Shown: positions 46,449 through 55,621 of the stretch, in pieces
Layout: each line of letters starts with the position of its first letter
How positions within the stretch are numbered: the stretch's first letter is position 1
Source: Hymenobacter gelipurpurascens
GTDB taxonomy: Bacteria > Bacteroidota > Bacteroidia > Cytophagales > Hymenobacteraceae
Length of the DNA: 64,000 nt
Assembly (NCBI RefSeq): GCF_900187375.1
Contig: NZ_FYEW01000001.1
Span: forward strand, 124,001 to 188,000
Direction of reading: 5' to 3'
Made by a program: the position numbers and the translations under genes
The notes under the pieces: model-generated
What the model was told of the DNA's origin: nothing
Database searches by the model: none
The model's input: the letters and a program-made list of their open reading frames with translations, nothing else

Positions 46449-47720
46449 TTAGTGTACGGTTATGGGCTCGTCATCGGGGGCCATGGTAAGCCCCAGGCGC
46501 TTTACCAATGGCCCAATTGTGAGGCCCTGTACAATAATGCTGAAGATAACTACTACATAAGTAATGCCCACAATTAGGTCGCGGGGCATGGTTTCCGGCA
46601 GCGAGAGAGCCAGCGCCACCGAGATGCCGCCGCGTAGGCCACCCCAGGTGAGTATGCGCAGGTTGGGCCGGTTGAACTCGAAGCGGCTGCGCAGCAAGCT
46701 CAGGGGCAGGGCCACCGATGCCAACCGGGCCAGTAGCACTACCACAATGGCTACGGCCCCTACCAGCAGAATAGTGCGGTTGATGTCCAGAATCAGCATT
46801 TCCAGACCGATTAACACAAACAGCACCGCGTTCAGAATCTCATCCAGAATTTCCCAGAACTTATCCAGGTACTCCCGCGTGAGGTCCGACATGCCCAGGG
46901 CGCGGCCTTTGTCGCCTACAATGAGGCCCGCCACCACAATGGCCAGCGGCCCGGACGTATGCAAGGCCGTGGCCAACGCCGTGCCGCCCATCACCAGTGC
47001 CAGCGTGATAATGACTTCCACCTGATAGTTGTCAATGGTCCGCAGGGCCCAGAAAGTGGCGTAGCCCAGGGCCGCGCCCAGCAATATTCCGCCCACGGCT
47101 TCCCGCAAAAACAGTTCGCCTATCACACTAGCCGTGGCCTCGGCCGCCCCGAACTGGGCAATCTGAAACAGGCTCACGAACAGCACCACGGCAATGCCAT
47201 CGTTGAATAAGGATTCGCCGACGATATTGATTTCCAGTGATTTATTGATGCGAGCCTCCTTGAGAATTCCCAGCACCGCAATGGGGTCGGTGGGAGAGAT
47301 AAGGCAGCCGAAAAGCAGGCAGTAAATAAAGTCGATGTTGAGCCCAAACAGCGGCAATATATAATACATGGTGCTGGCTACCAGCGCCGTAGAAACCAAA
47401 GTGCCCACGGAGGCCAGAGCCGCAACCGGCAAGCGTTGGTCGCCAAGGGCGCGCACATCTACATGGATGGCTCCCGCAAAGAGCAGAAAGCTGAGCATCA
47501 CCTGCATGAGCACCGTATGAAAGTCGATGGCTCGCAGGAGCTGGCTGGCCGTTAGTACCCAATCAACGCCCAGGTGGCCCAAGCCAACCGTAATCAGCGA
47601 GGAAACCAGCGCCAGAATCATCAGGCCAATGGTGCTGGGCAACCGCAGAAAACGGTGGTTGATGTACCCAAAAATGGCTGCCATCACCAGCAGGAGTGCG
47701 AACGTATTGTATAGCTGCAT
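46449..47720 (-). CDS. CPA1-type Na+/H+ antiporter (copy 2)
   Basis: 423 residues from ATG 47720 (MQLYNTFALLLVMAAIFGYIN). About twelve helices. Transport motifs ISPTDPIAVLGILKEA and VGESLFNDGIAVVLF (NhaP-type ND), and GGLRGGISVALALSLP. It differs clearly from the copy at 37965 and probably serves a different ion or pH range. Confidence 0.92.
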   Translation of the reverse strand: MQLYNTFALLLVMAAIFGYINHRFLRLPSTIGLMILALVSSLITVGLGHLGVDWVLTASQLLRAIDFHTVLMQVMLSFLLFAGAIHVDVRALGDQRLPVAALASVGTLVSTALVASTMYYILPLFGLNIDFIYCLLFGCLISPTDPIAVLGILKEARINKSLEINIVGESLFNDGIAVVLFVSLFQIAQFGAAEATASVIGELFLREAVGGILLGAALGYATFWALRTIDNYQVEVIITLALVMGGTALATALHTSGPLAIVVAGLIVGDKGRALGMSDLTREYLDKFWEILDEILNAVLFVLIGLEMLILDINRTILLVGAVAIVVVLLARLASVALPLSLLRSRFEFNRPNLRILTWGGLRGGISVALALSLPETMPRDLIVGITYVVVIFSIIVQGLTIGPLVKRLGLTMAPDDEPITVH

Positions 47721-47890
47721 AGGCAGAACGGGAAAAGCGTAGGAAAACCAGCTTACGCAGAATGCACCATGCACGGTGCCAACCTGAGTTGGTTGGGCGG
47801 TGGGCAAGAACAAAAAGCACCCTGCCAGAAGCCTCCTTACCAGGGAAAAGAAGCTTTTGGCAGGGCACCAAGGTAACCTGATAAACTGGC

Positions 47891-48916
47891 TTATAGGCCA
47901 GTCAGGGCGGCTTCAATGCGCTCAATCATGGCATCATCCACATCCAGGTGGGTCACGAAGCGAATCATCTGGGGGCCGAAAGACGATGCCTTGATGCCTT
48001 GCGCTTCCAGCTTCGTCAGGAATTGCTCAGCTGGCATGCTATCTTCTAATTTGAAGATAACTAGGTTGGTCTCGACGGGCAATACAGTAGCCACGTAGGG
48101 CTGCATGGCTAGTGTAGCCCCGAGGCGTTGGGCGCGAGCGTGGTCGTCGGCGAGGCGCTCCACATTGTGTTCGAGGGCATAGAGGCCAGCGGCGGCAATG
48201 TAGCCGGCCTGGCGCATGCCGCCACCCATCACCTTCCGGATGCGCTTGGTTTTCTGGATGAATTGCTTGCTGCCCAGCAGCACGGAGCCCACCGGCGCGC
48301 CCAGCCCTTTAGAGAGGCACACCGAAATCGTATCGAACAGGCGGCCGTATTCCTTCGCCGACTGGCCCGTGGCTACCAGCGCGTTGAACACGCGGGCGCC
48401 ATCTAGGTGGAGCGGAATGCCGTGGCGCTGAGCTACTTCAGCAATGCTCTCGATTTCCGACAGTTCATAGCAGCTTCCGCCGCCGCGGTTGTGGGTGTTT
48501 TCGAGGGAGATGAGGCTGGTGGTGGGGTAGTGGACGTTCACGGGCCGGATGGCGGCTTCCACCTGCTCGGCCGTGAGGCGGCCGCGGTTGCCGGGTAGCA
48601 AAGCCACCGAAGCCCCCGAGTGGAAGGCAATGCCGCCTACTTCCCACAAATAAATATGCGAAGTCTGCTCACAGACCACTTCCGACAAAGGCTCGGTGTG
48701 GGCCTTGATGGCAATCTGGTTGGTCATGGTGCCGGAGGGGCAGAACAGGCCGGCTTCTAGGCCGAAACGGCTGGCGGCTTCCTGCTCCAGGGCCCGTACG
48801 GTGGGGTCTTCCTCGTATACATCATCGCCGACGCGGGCATGAAACATGGCGTCGAGCATGGCAGGAGTGGGGCGCGTGACGGTGTCCGAGCGCAGGTCAA
48901 TCAAGGGGAGGCTCAT
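47891..48916 (-). CDS. ltaE: Low-specificity L-threonine aldolase
   Basis: 341 residues from ATG 48916. Fold-type I PLP enzyme: LRSDTVTRPTPAM start, GDDVYEEDPTVRALE, HLDGARVFNALVA and the PLP lysine in VCLSKGLGAPVGSVL. It cleaves threonine and allo-threonine to glycine and acetaldehyde. Family and length match. Confidence 0.94.
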   Translation of the reverse strand: MSLPLIDLRSDTVTRPTPAMLDAMFHARVGDDVYEEDPTVRALEQEAASRFGLEAGLFCPSGTMTNQIAIKAHTEPLSEVVCEQTSHIYLWEVGGIAFHSGASVALLPGNRGRLTAEQVEAAIRPVNVHYPTTSLISLENTHNRGGGSCYELSEIESIAEVAQRHGIPLHLDGARVFNALVATGQSAKEYGRLFDTISVCLSKGLGAPVGSVLLGSKQFIQKTKRIRKVMGGGMRQAGYIAAAGLYALEHNVERLADDHARAQRLGATLAMQPYVATVLPVETNLVIFKLEDSMPAEQFLTKLEAQGIKASSFGPQMIRFVTHLDVDDAMIERIEAALTGL

Positions 48917-48968
48917 AAGATGTTTGCTGGAAATACGGGAAAGGTTTCCCGGTGTCAAATTTAGTACT

Positions 48969-48976
48969 TACTTTTG
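48969..48976 (+). promoter_or_regulatory. Bacteroidota-type -7 box
   Basis: TACTTTTG matches TAnnTTTG 39 bp before the small gene at 49015. Confidence 0.5.
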
Positions 48977-49014
48977 CCCCTCATTTACAGAAAGACTTTA
49001 ACCGACCCGGAAAA

Positions 49015-49173
49015 ATGAGCGTTACCCGTCTGAAGCGGAAGCACCGCAAGAATATTGCCCGCGCTAACAACAAGCAGCGTGTTATCAAGCAACTACTCCT
49101 GACCCCCGTTCTGAAGAACGTAGACATCGAGGAGCTGAAAGCCCGCTTCACCAAGACCGAAGCCGCCGCTTAA
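49015..49173 (+). CDS. Small basic hypothetical protein
   Basis: 52 residues from ATG 49015: SVTRLKRKHRKNIARANNKQ, then IKQLLLTPVLKNVDIEELK. Strongly basic at the N-terminus, helical at the C-terminus. No known domain, but a promoter box upstream, a terminator downstream and matching codon use support a real gene. Confidence 0.68.
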   Translation: MSVTRLKRKHRKNIARANNKQRVIKQLLLTPVLKNVDIEELKARFTKTEAAA

Positions 49174-49233
49174 GCTGCGTTTTTGTGTCTGGCACACCTA
49201 CCCCGGTGTCGGTGGGTTTTCGTCAGAAATTCC

Positions 49234-49269
49234 AAAGCGTCTTTCCTGCAAAGGAGAGGCGCTTTTTTG
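49234..49269 (+). terminator. Rho-independent terminator
   Basis: AAAGCGTCTTTCCT and AGGAGAGGCGCTTT pair around a short loop, ending in six T. Confidence 0.82.
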
Positions 49270-49292
49270 TTGCTAGGCCACTTTAACGTTGT

Positions 49293-49434
49293 GCGGCCGT
49301 TGACCCCACCCCAACCCCTCCCCTCGGGGAGAGGGGTTTATTTTACTTTGGCAACCTCAGCTAGAGAAGTCGTTACAGTGCTAATCTAAGCCCCTCTCCC
49401 CGAGGGGAGGGGTTGGGGTGGGGTCACCGGCCGC
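49293..49434. repeat. Palindromic intergenic element, C-rich family
   Basis: Arms 49293-49338 and 49388-49434 are near-perfect complements (ACCCCACCCCAACCCCTCCC and reverse) around a 50-bp A/T-richer centre. The flanks extend the pairing with GCGGCCG and CCGGCCGC. The arms resemble the outer arms at 58548-58771. Confidence 0.88.
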
Positions 49435-49461
49435 ACGAAATTCTCCTAGGCCAGTTAATGG

Positions 49462-49962
49462 CTACCCCACGCGCGGCCCCAACTCAATGGCTTGCAGCTG
49501 CTGGACTTTACCGTTTTCTACCTCGAAGCGAAGCATGGTGCGCACTTTGTGAAAGCCGTGGCGTCCCGCGGCGCCGGGGTTAAGGTGCAAAAGGCCCAGG
49601 CGCGAGTCGGGCATTACTTTGAGGATGTGGGAGTGGCCGCTGATGAAGAGGCCAGGGCGCTGCTCCTGCACCAGGGCGCGGCCTGCGGGGCTATAGTGGC
49701 CCGGGTAGCCGCCAATATGCGTCATGAGCACCCACAGGCCTTCCACCTCGAAGTGCTGCACCAGCGGCTGCGTGAGGCGTACGTCGCGGCCATCGATGTT
49801 GCCATACACGCCGCGCAGAGGGGACACTGTTTCCAGCTCTTCTGCCACGGCAGCGGTGCCGAAGTCGCCGGCGTGCCAGATTTCGTCGCAGCCTTGGAGG
49901 TGGTGCAGGATGCGGTCGTCGAGGTAGCTATGGGTATCGGAGAGCAGGCCGATTTTCTTCAT
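49462..49962 (-). CDS. YfcE/MJ0936-type metallophosphodiesterase
   Basis: 166 residues, normal length. Motifs LSDTHSYLDDR, HAGDFGT, GNIDGRD, THIGGYP and SGHSHIL give the two-metal site. Family members hydrolyse simple phosphodiesters in vitro; the biological substrate is unknown. The downstream gene in transcription order is far, so a single-gene unit. Confidence 0.93.
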   Translation of the reverse strand: MKKIGLLSDTHSYLDDRILHHLQGCDEIWHAGDFGTAAVAEELETVSPLRGVYGNIDGRDVRLTQPLVQHFEVEGLWVLMTHIGGYPGHYSPAGRALVQEQRPGLFISGHSHILKVMPDSRLGLLHLNPGAAGRHGFHKVRTMLRFEVENGKVQQLQAIELGPRVG

Positions 49963-50107
49963 GTTGATGCTGAGGAGGTAGGTTTGAGTGGCCTATACGC
50001 GCCGGAAGCGGGCAACGTATACCGCCAGGCCTGAATCAGCCGAAAGGTACACGCTGCCCGCTTCCGCCGCAGCTCAAAAAATCAGGAAGCTGATGGCCTC
50101 AATAGGC

Positions 50108-51031
50108 CTACGTCAGGCTAGTCGGCCGTTTTGTGATGGAAGCCTCCACCAGTAGCTGCTCTACGCTTTTATTGTGCAGCTCCTTGGCGCACCGCTCGCA
50201 GCAGACGGTAGAGGCCTGCTGGGCGGGCTGGCCCAGTACCAGCACCGGAATCTGGAGGTGGTAGGCCTGGGTGAGAGCGTAGCACTTATCGAAAAAGCGG
50301 ATGAGCTCACTTTCGCTTGAGGGCGTGAGGATTAGCAGCTGGGCTTGGGTACGGGCACAGTAGTCGCTGATGCCCTCGATGGGGTCATCGTCTTCCACCA
50401 TCTTGGTAGTGATGGTAGGCCAGGCCAGCTGGGCTTTGCTGGCGGCTACGGCGCGCTTGAGGTAGGTGAGGTTGCCACGCTGCTGAGGCGAGTACATCTG
50501 CACCAGTTCCAACGTGCCCGGTAGTGCCCCCGCCAGCGCCGACAAGCGCGGCAGCGTGGGCAGCGGCAGATGCCCAAAATCGGTGGCGTACACCATGCGG
50601 GTAGGCAACGAACGTCGGCCCGGCGGCACCACCAGCACCGGGCAGGGCACCAGCTCCGTGATGCGGACGGCATTGTCGCCATTGGTGGCAGGCTTGCCGC
50701 AATCAGTGTGCTCCAGGCCCATTACTACCAGATCGGCACCGTAGCGGGCCACCAGGGCTTGCACCTGGTCGTGGAGGCAGCCCGACACCACTTCGTAGCT
50801 GTAGCGGATACGGCGGGCATCCTGGCGCACCAGTTCCCGGTAGCGCAGACGCTCGGCCAACGTCTCCAGCCGACCCTTTAGTGCTTCCCGCTCTTCAGTG
50901 GCCAGCTCAGGGCCGGCTTGGCTATATACCAGCACGATTTCGGCGGGCCAGCGCACAGCCAGCTTGTTGGCGTAGGCCAGGGTAGGTTCGGCAGCGGCGG
51001 TAAAGTCGATGGGAACGAGGATGGTTTTCAT
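50108..51031 (-). CDS. Tandem universal stress protein
   Basis: 307 residues from ATG 51031. Two USP folds: residues 1-140 (MKTILVPIDFTAAAEPTLAYA) and about 150-275 (RMVYATDFGHLPLPTLPRLS...DDDPIEGISDYC). The tail has CCERCAKE, a possible metal or thiol site. It is the last gene of the cbb3 run on this strand, as often seen for stress proteins induced under low oxygen. Confidence 0.9.
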   Translation of the reverse strand: MKTILVPIDFTAAAEPTLAYANKLAVRWPAEIVLVYSQAGPELATEEREALKGRLETLAERLRYRELVRQDARRIRYSYEVVSGCLHDQVQALVARYGADLVVMGLEHTDCGKPATNGDNAVRITELVPCPVLVVPPGRRSLPTRMVYATDFGHLPLPTLPRLSALAGALPGTLELVQMYSPQQRGNLTYLKRAVAASKAQLAWPTITTKMVEDDDPIEGISDYCARTQAQLLILTPSSESELIRFFDKCYALTQAYHLQIPVLVLGQPAQQASTVCCERCAKELHNKSVEQLLVEASITKRPTSLT

Positions 51032-51073
51032 CAGGAGCAAAGGGTAGGGCCGTGGCCGAAGAAGGAAGAGAAA

Positions 51074-51802
51074 TTAATGACAGTAATGCACGCTGCGGGG
51101 CTGTTCTAGGCCACTCTGGGCTGCTGCCGGTGGGCTCAGGCGCGGACTCATGTAGGGAATGCCCAGGCCCAGGCCGCGCACGATAAAGAGCACCGCCAGC
51201 ACCGTGGCCATATAGGGCACTGCCCGCGTGAGGCGCCGCCGCCAGAGCAGTGGCACCAACTGGCCCGTAAGGGAAAGCGCCAGCATAAGCGGCAGCGTGC
51301 CCAGCCCAAATAGCGCCATGTAGGCCGCCGAGCCCCCAACGCCGGGCGCGCTCAAGGCCCCGGCCAGCGCCAGGTACACCATGCCGCAGGGCAGCAACCC
51401 GTTCAGTAGGCCAGTGGTGTAAAGCGCGCGGGCCGTGGGCTGCTGGAAGTAGTAGGCCAGGCGGTTTTTCACGGCGGCCAGCACCCGGCTCAGACCCAGT
51501 ACAGCCGTTACACGGCTTGTGTAGCGTTCGGGCACAGCCACTAATAGCAGAATCAGGAGGCCTGAGGCAATGGAAAGACCTTGTTGCCAACCAGCTAGGC
51601 GCAGGCTCTGGCCTAGCGCACCGGCCGCCACGCCCAGGAACGTGTAGGTCGTGACGCGGCCCAGATTGTAGAGCAGCCGCCCCCACACGAAGTGCCTGCG
51701 CCCGCCCGTGCTCTGCCCCGGCAATGCCAGCGCAATAGCCCCGCACATGCCTACGCAGTGAAAGCTACTTAGCAAGCCGAATAAGAAACCAGTCCAGAGC
51801 AT
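51074..51802 (-). CDS. TauE/SafE-type membrane protein of the cbb3 cluster
   Basis: 242 residues from ATG 51802. About six helices with the N-terminal motif HCVGMCGAIALALPG, whose Cys pair resembles copper-site assembly proteins in cco clusters. Despite the name sulfite export is not supported; the position next to fixH and ccoG suggests a role in oxidase biogenesis. The C-terminal region contains an in-frame iterated motif (51106). Confidence 0.85.
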   Translation of the reverse strand: MLWTGFLFGLLSSFHCVGMCGAIALALPGQSTGGRRHFVWGRLLYNLGRVTTYTFLGVAAGALGQSLRLAGWQQGLSIASGLLILLLVAVPERYTSRVTAVLGLSRVLAAVKNRLAYYFQQPTARALYTTGLLNGLLPCGMVYLALAGALSAPGVGGSAAYMALFGLGTLPLMLALSLTGQLVPLLWRRRLTRAVPYMATVLAVLFIVRGLGLGIPYMSPRLSPPAAAQSGLEQPRSVHYCH

Positions 51803-51880
51803 GATGAAAAACGGGGCAGAGTGGCCTCGCGGCCGAGGATAGGAGTGGGAGCGCGCTTGGGTTAACTCAGCTGAACTGGT

Positions 51881-52567
51881 CTATACCCCGCAGGCGCCGC
51901 GCAGATCAATAAAGACCAAGCGCCAGCGCCCGCCGGAGCCGGCCGATTTAGAGAAGTGAAACTGATAGCCGGTGTTGGTTTGGAGCACAGAGCGAACTAT
52001 ACGGCCTTGTGCAGCCTCGCCCTGCTGGCGGGTGCCGCCCTTAACGGTAGCGCCAGGCCAGAAACCCAGTGCCCGAAACGCGGTGGCAGGCCCATGGAAG
52101 CAGCCTGATTCTGGGAACTTGCCGGCCGGGCAAGCGGCCACTGGCAGCTTGGGCAGGGAAGTAGGAGCAGCGCAGGTCATGAGCTTTTTATCCAGAGCAA
52201 AAATCGGCTGTTGGCGCTGGTCGCGGAAGGCGTCTACATCGGCTACGCGCGTAACCAAGGGCTTGCCGCCCGCTTGTTCCAGCACCCAGAGGCCATACTC
52301 GGGGTCCATGAGCTGGTTGAGCACCTGGGCATCGTGGCTGCGTAGGGCGCCGTCTAGCAGCAGCCATGCCCCGGCCACGGAAGTATCGGCGGGCATCACG
52401 GGGTTTTCGGTTTTGGCGGCCTGCGGGTCGGGCTTTGCTGGGTCAGCGGATATGATTTTCACTGGCTCCTGGCTGGTGGGCTGATCGGGCATGCCGTTGG
52501 GATTTTTCACGTCTCCGCAGGCAGTCAGGAAGAGGCCTAGGCTCAGCACAGGAAGGAAGTATTTCAT
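51881..52567 (-). CDS. Lipoprotein within the cbb3 cluster
   Basis: 228 residues from ATG 52567, a signal peptide with lipobox LFLTAC followed by GDVKNP. Two conserved-looking strings are ATKNP-like AKTENPVMPADTSVAG and CFHGPATAFRALGFWPG. No domain recognised. It lies between fixH and the TauE/SafE gene, so a link to oxidase assembly is likely from position only. Confidence 0.7.
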   Translation of the reverse strand: MKYFLPVLSLGLFLTACGDVKNPNGMPDQPTSQEPVKIISADPAKPDPQAAKTENPVMPADTSVAGAWLLLDGALRSHDAQVLNQLMDPEYGLWVLEQAGGKPLVTRVADVDAFRDQRQQPIFALDKKLMTCAAPTSLPKLPVAACPAGKFPESGCFHGPATAFRALGFWPGATVKGGTRQQGEAAQGRIVRSVLQTNTGYQFHFSKSAGSGGRWRLVFIDLRGACGV

Positions 52568-52657
52568 AGCGAGAATGATGCAGGACGGGCCGTAGGCCAC
52601 TAAATTCTGATAGAGTTATTAAGCAGAGAATCTGCTTAGGTAAGCAGCTTTTTCGCC

Positions 52658-53119
52658 TCAGATGGAAAGCTCTTTTTCCAGGTAGTACTGTTGGGTGCCA
52701 GCCTTGAAATCGAGGCGCAGCTGCCAGCGGCCGGGCTTTAGCTTGCTGGTGTTCAACTCCTGCTGGTGCGGGGTGCCAGTGGGCTCGAAGGGCAGCTTGA
52801 AATCCAGTTGCTTATCGGAGGGGCGGAAAAAGTGCAGCGTGCCCTCCACGGCTTGGCCAGCCATAGATGGCGGCAGCTGCAGCGTGAGGCGTTGGGTGGC
52901 GGCCTCATACTCTACCACCACCGGGGCCGGCAGCGCCGCCGTACGCGCCACCGACTCGATGCGCTGCTGGTAGGCCAGTTCCTGCTGATAATAATCGTCG
53001 CTGACCAGGTCTACGCTGGTGCGCATGGCTTGCTGCACCATGAAGCCGATGTAGCTGGCAAACAGCACGAAGGCGGCAATGATGGCGTAAGGCCAGAGGG
53101 TGCGTTTTGTGGTTGTCAT
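52658..53119 (-). CDS. fixH: FixH-type protein of cbb3 oxidase assembly
   Basis: 153 residues. One N-terminal helix (WPYAIIAAFVLFASYIGFMV) precedes a periplasmic Ig-like domain (DDYYQQELAYQQRIES...LTLQLPPSM). DYYQ is typical of FixH/CcoH. It is encoded directly after ccoG, the usual order. Confidence 0.88.
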   Translation of the reverse strand: MTTTKRTLWPYAIIAAFVLFASYIGFMVQQAMRTSVDLVSDDYYQQELAYQQRIESVARTAALPAPVVVEYEAATQRLTLQLPPSMAGQAVEGTLHFFRPSDKQLDFKLPFEPTGTPHQQELNTSKLKPGRWQLRLDFKAGTQQYYLEKELSI

Positions 53120-53176
53120 GGGAAGAAGGGAAAATGCCGGGGGCTTCGCTGGCCAGTTGAGGCAGGCCTAGCGGGA

Positions 53177-54586
53177 CTATTGGACCGGCCCCAGGAACTT
53201 GGTTTTCGTTTCCGTAATCAGTTGGCCGCCGCTGAACACGCCAATGCGGATTTTCTCGTTGGTGGTATGCAGCGAAGACTTGGGTAACTCGGCGAAGAAG
53301 ACGCCTTCTGTAATGCCCTGCGCCGGCAGCGTCAGCCCATCCTTGCCTACCAGCGAGATGGTGCCGCCGGCTGGCTCCAACACCCGCAGCGTGATAGGGT
53401 AAGGGTGGTTGGTTTTGTTGATGACGGAGATATTGTAGAGGTTGGAAATGGTGCCGCGCTCGGTTTTCTGGAACAGCTGGCCCGGCGTGCGCAGGACGGT
53501 AGCCTGCACGTTGGAGCGCGAAGCCAGCAGGAACGTGAGGCCCATCAGCAGGACCACCAGCGCCCCCGAAAGCGCCTTCATGCGGCCCGTTAGGCGGAAG
53601 GGCGTGCCCTGGGCAATGTTGTTTTCCGAAGCGTGGCGGATGAGGCCCTGGGGCAGATCCACGAGGGCCATGATATTGTTGCAGGCATCAATGCAGGCGG
53701 TGCAGTTAGTGCATTCTAGCTGCTGGGCGCCGTTGCGGATATCGATGCCGGTGGGGCACACCTGCACGCACTGGTGGCAGTCGATGCAGTCGCCAGCGGT
53801 GCGCTGCTGGTTTTTGCGCAGCTTCTCGCGGGGCTCACCGCGCTGGTAGTCGTAGGCCACTACTGGGGTGTCTTTGTCAAGCATCACGCCCTGTAGGCGG
53901 CCGTAGGGGCAGGCAATGGTGCACACCTGCTCCCGAAACCGGGCAAACACCGCGTAAAACACGCCCGTGAAAACCACCATAGAGGCTAGGCCACCCAAGT
54001 GCTGGCTAGGCGAATCCGTCACGATCTGTACCAGCGCATCCGTCCCGATGATGTAGGCCAGGAAGGTGTTGGCAATCAGAAACGAAATCAGCAGAAACAG
54101 CGCGTGCTTGGTGGTTTTGCGCCAGGTTTTGTTCCAGTCCCAGTCGGCGCGGTCGAGGGCTTTTTGCTGGGGCGCGTCGCCTTCCAGCCAGTACTCAATG
54201 CGCCGGAATACCATTTCCAGGAAGATAGTCTGGGGGCAGACCCAGCCGCAGAACACCCGCCCATACACCACCGTGAACAGGATAACGAACAACGTAAACG
54301 CCAGGGCCGCCACCAGCAGAATGAAGAAATCCTGGGGCCAGAAGATCTGACCGAAGATGATGAACTTCCGCTCGGGCAGGTTCATCATCAACAGGGGCAG
54401 CCCGCCAATTCGCAGCCAAGGCCCCGCAAACAGCATGGCCAGCAGGCCGTAGCTGATCCACTTGCGGGCCTTGAAGAGCCGTCCGCTGGGTTTCTTGGGG
54501 TACAGCCAGACGCGCTTCCCTTCTGCATCTACCGTCGAGATGGTGTTGCGGAAGTCGTCGTTAGGATGAAACGTTTTCGTGGCCAT
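53177..54586 (-). CDS. ccoG: Cytochrome c oxidase accessory protein CcoG
   Basis: 469 residues. Membrane-bound protein with two 4Fe-4S binding blocks: CIDCHQCVQVCPTGIDI and CTNCTACIDACNNIM, preceded by CGWVCPQTIFLE. It is the Cu(II) reductase needed for cbb3 copper insertion. A C-terminal Ig-like domain (TLRVLEPAGGTISLVGKDG) follows. It contains an in-frame iterated motif (53986). Confidence 0.95.
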   Translation of the reverse strand: MATKTFHPNDDFRNTISTVDAEGKRVWLYPKKPSGRLFKARKWISYGLLAMLFAGPWLRIGGLPLLMMNLPERKFIIFGQIFWPQDFFILLVAALAFTLFVILFTVVYGRVFCGWVCPQTIFLEMVFRRIEYWLEGDAPQQKALDRADWDWNKTWRKTTKHALFLLISFLIANTFLAYIIGTDALVQIVTDSPSQHLGGLASMVVFTGVFYAVFARFREQVCTIACPYGRLQGVMLDKDTPVVAYDYQRGEPREKLRKNQQRTAGDCIDCHQCVQVCPTGIDIRNGAQQLECTNCTACIDACNNIMALVDLPQGLIRHASENNIAQGTPFRLTGRMKALSGALVVLLMGLTFLLASRSNVQATVLRTPGQLFQKTERGTISNLYNISVINKTNHPYPITLRVLEPAGGTISLVGKDGLTLPAQGITEGVFFAELPKSSLHTTNEKIRIGVFSGGQLITETKTKFLGPVQ

Positions 54587-54615
54587 TATACTGGTATAAT
54601 TGTCCTGCTTGATCT

Positions 54616-54716
54616 GGCGTCCGCTTGTCGAAGCATCTCTACCTCTGGCTAATTGACTGGCCTAGGCCTATTGAAATGAAGCGGTAGAGATGCTTCGACA
54701 GGCTCAGCATGACGCC
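54616..54716. repeat. Palindromic element between ccoP and ccoG
   Basis: Left arm 54616-54643 and right arm 54681-54716 share TTGTCGAAGCATCTCTACC (the right arm read on the other strand). The left arm lacks about 8 bp present in the right (ATGCTGAGCC). The loop contains CTGGCCTAGGCCTA, a variant of the iterated motif. Same family as 58599-58691. Confidence 0.85.
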
Positions 54717-54739
54717 CTGTCTGGGTCTTATGTGTGGCC

Positions 54740-55621
54740 TTACTTAGCCGCAACGGGTTTGCCGGGGGCTTCCTTTTCGCCCTGGGGCTCTTTAGCGTTG
54801 GCGGGCTTTGAGCCTTGTAAGGATTGGATGTAGGAGGCGACCTGCAGAATCTGCTTGCCGGCCAGCTTGCCTTTCCAGGCCACCATGCCTTTGCCCGTGA
54901 CGCCGAACTTGATGGTTTTGTACACGTGGTTGATTTCGCCGCCGTGCAGCCAGTATTCGTCCGTGAGGTTGGGGCCTACTTTGCCCTCGGCGTTGGCGCC
55001 GTGGCAGGGGGCGCAGTTGGTGGTATAAATGGTTTTGCCTTCGCTGAGGTCGGCGGGAGATAGCAGGGCAGTGTAGGTGGTGAGCTTGTTGGGGTCGTCG
55101 GCATCAGCCGATACCAGCAGCGTGGCCTGTTGCATCTCGGTTTCGTACTCCGCGGCCTGTAGCTGCCCGGCGTTGGCCACGTGGTAGTAGCCCATGTAGG
55201 CCACAGCAAACACTATGGTGAAGTAGAATCCGTATTTCCACCACGGCGGCAGGTCGTTGTCGTACTCCGTGATGCCGTCGTAGTCGTGGCCCATCAGCTC
55301 ATCTTTATGCTCGCCGGTTACCAGGCGTGTGTCGCCAATGAGTAGGCCGATTACTTTGCCGCTCCAGCTTTCGTGCACCGTGGGCAGCTCGTAGAGCTTG
55401 CGCAACTGGGGCTTCATTTTCACCACAATCAGCACAAACAGCAGTAGGAACACCATCAGGACCAGGCCTAGCGTGGCGAGCAGGAACCAGAACAGCAGAA
55501 TCTGCGCATTGGGCTCAGCAGCTTTGGCGGGGGCGGCTTCTGGGGCCTGAGCAACTGCCGAGAGGGCCGGCAGCAGGAGGGCGGCCAGAGGCCAGTGAAG
55601 TTTTTTCAGGCGGGTTAGCAT
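54740..55621 (-). CDS. ccoP: Cytochrome cbb3 oxidase subunit III, one-haem CcoP
   Basis: 293 residues. Signal-like segment and helix (LLFWFLLATLGLVLMVFLLLF), then a second helix (YGFYFTIVFAVAYMGYYHV) and a c-type cytochrome domain with one haem motif, Cys203-APCH, and GKGMVAWKGKLAGKQ as the axial Met region. Classical CcoP has two haems; only one C-x-x-C-H is present. It starts in a 7-nt overlap with the small gene upstream. It delivers electrons to CcoNO. Confidence 0.93.
   Translation of the reverse strand: MLTRLKKLHWPLAALLLPALSAVAQAPEAAPAKAAEPNAQILLFWFLLATLGLVLMVFLLLFVLIVVKMKPQLRKLYELPTVHESWSGKVIGLLIGDTRLVTGEHKDELMGHDYDGITEYDNDLPPWWKYGFYFTIVFAVAYMGYYHVANAGQLQAAEYETEMQQATLLVSADADDPNKLTTYTALLSPADLSEGKTIYTTNCAPCHGANAEGKVGPNLTDEYWLHGGEINHVYKTIKFGVTGKGMVAWKGKLAGKQILQVASYIQSLQGSKPANAKEPQGEKEAPGKPVAAK

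Noticed and set aside
49293-49434. CRISPR array or tandem repeats
   Set aside because: The copies are inverted, only two, and separated by non-unit spacing; no direct repeats with spacers occur anywhere in the window.
51074-51802. Sulfite exporter as the true function
   Set aside because: The name comes from the fold. The HCVGMCG motif and position in the cco cluster fit oxidase biogenesis better.
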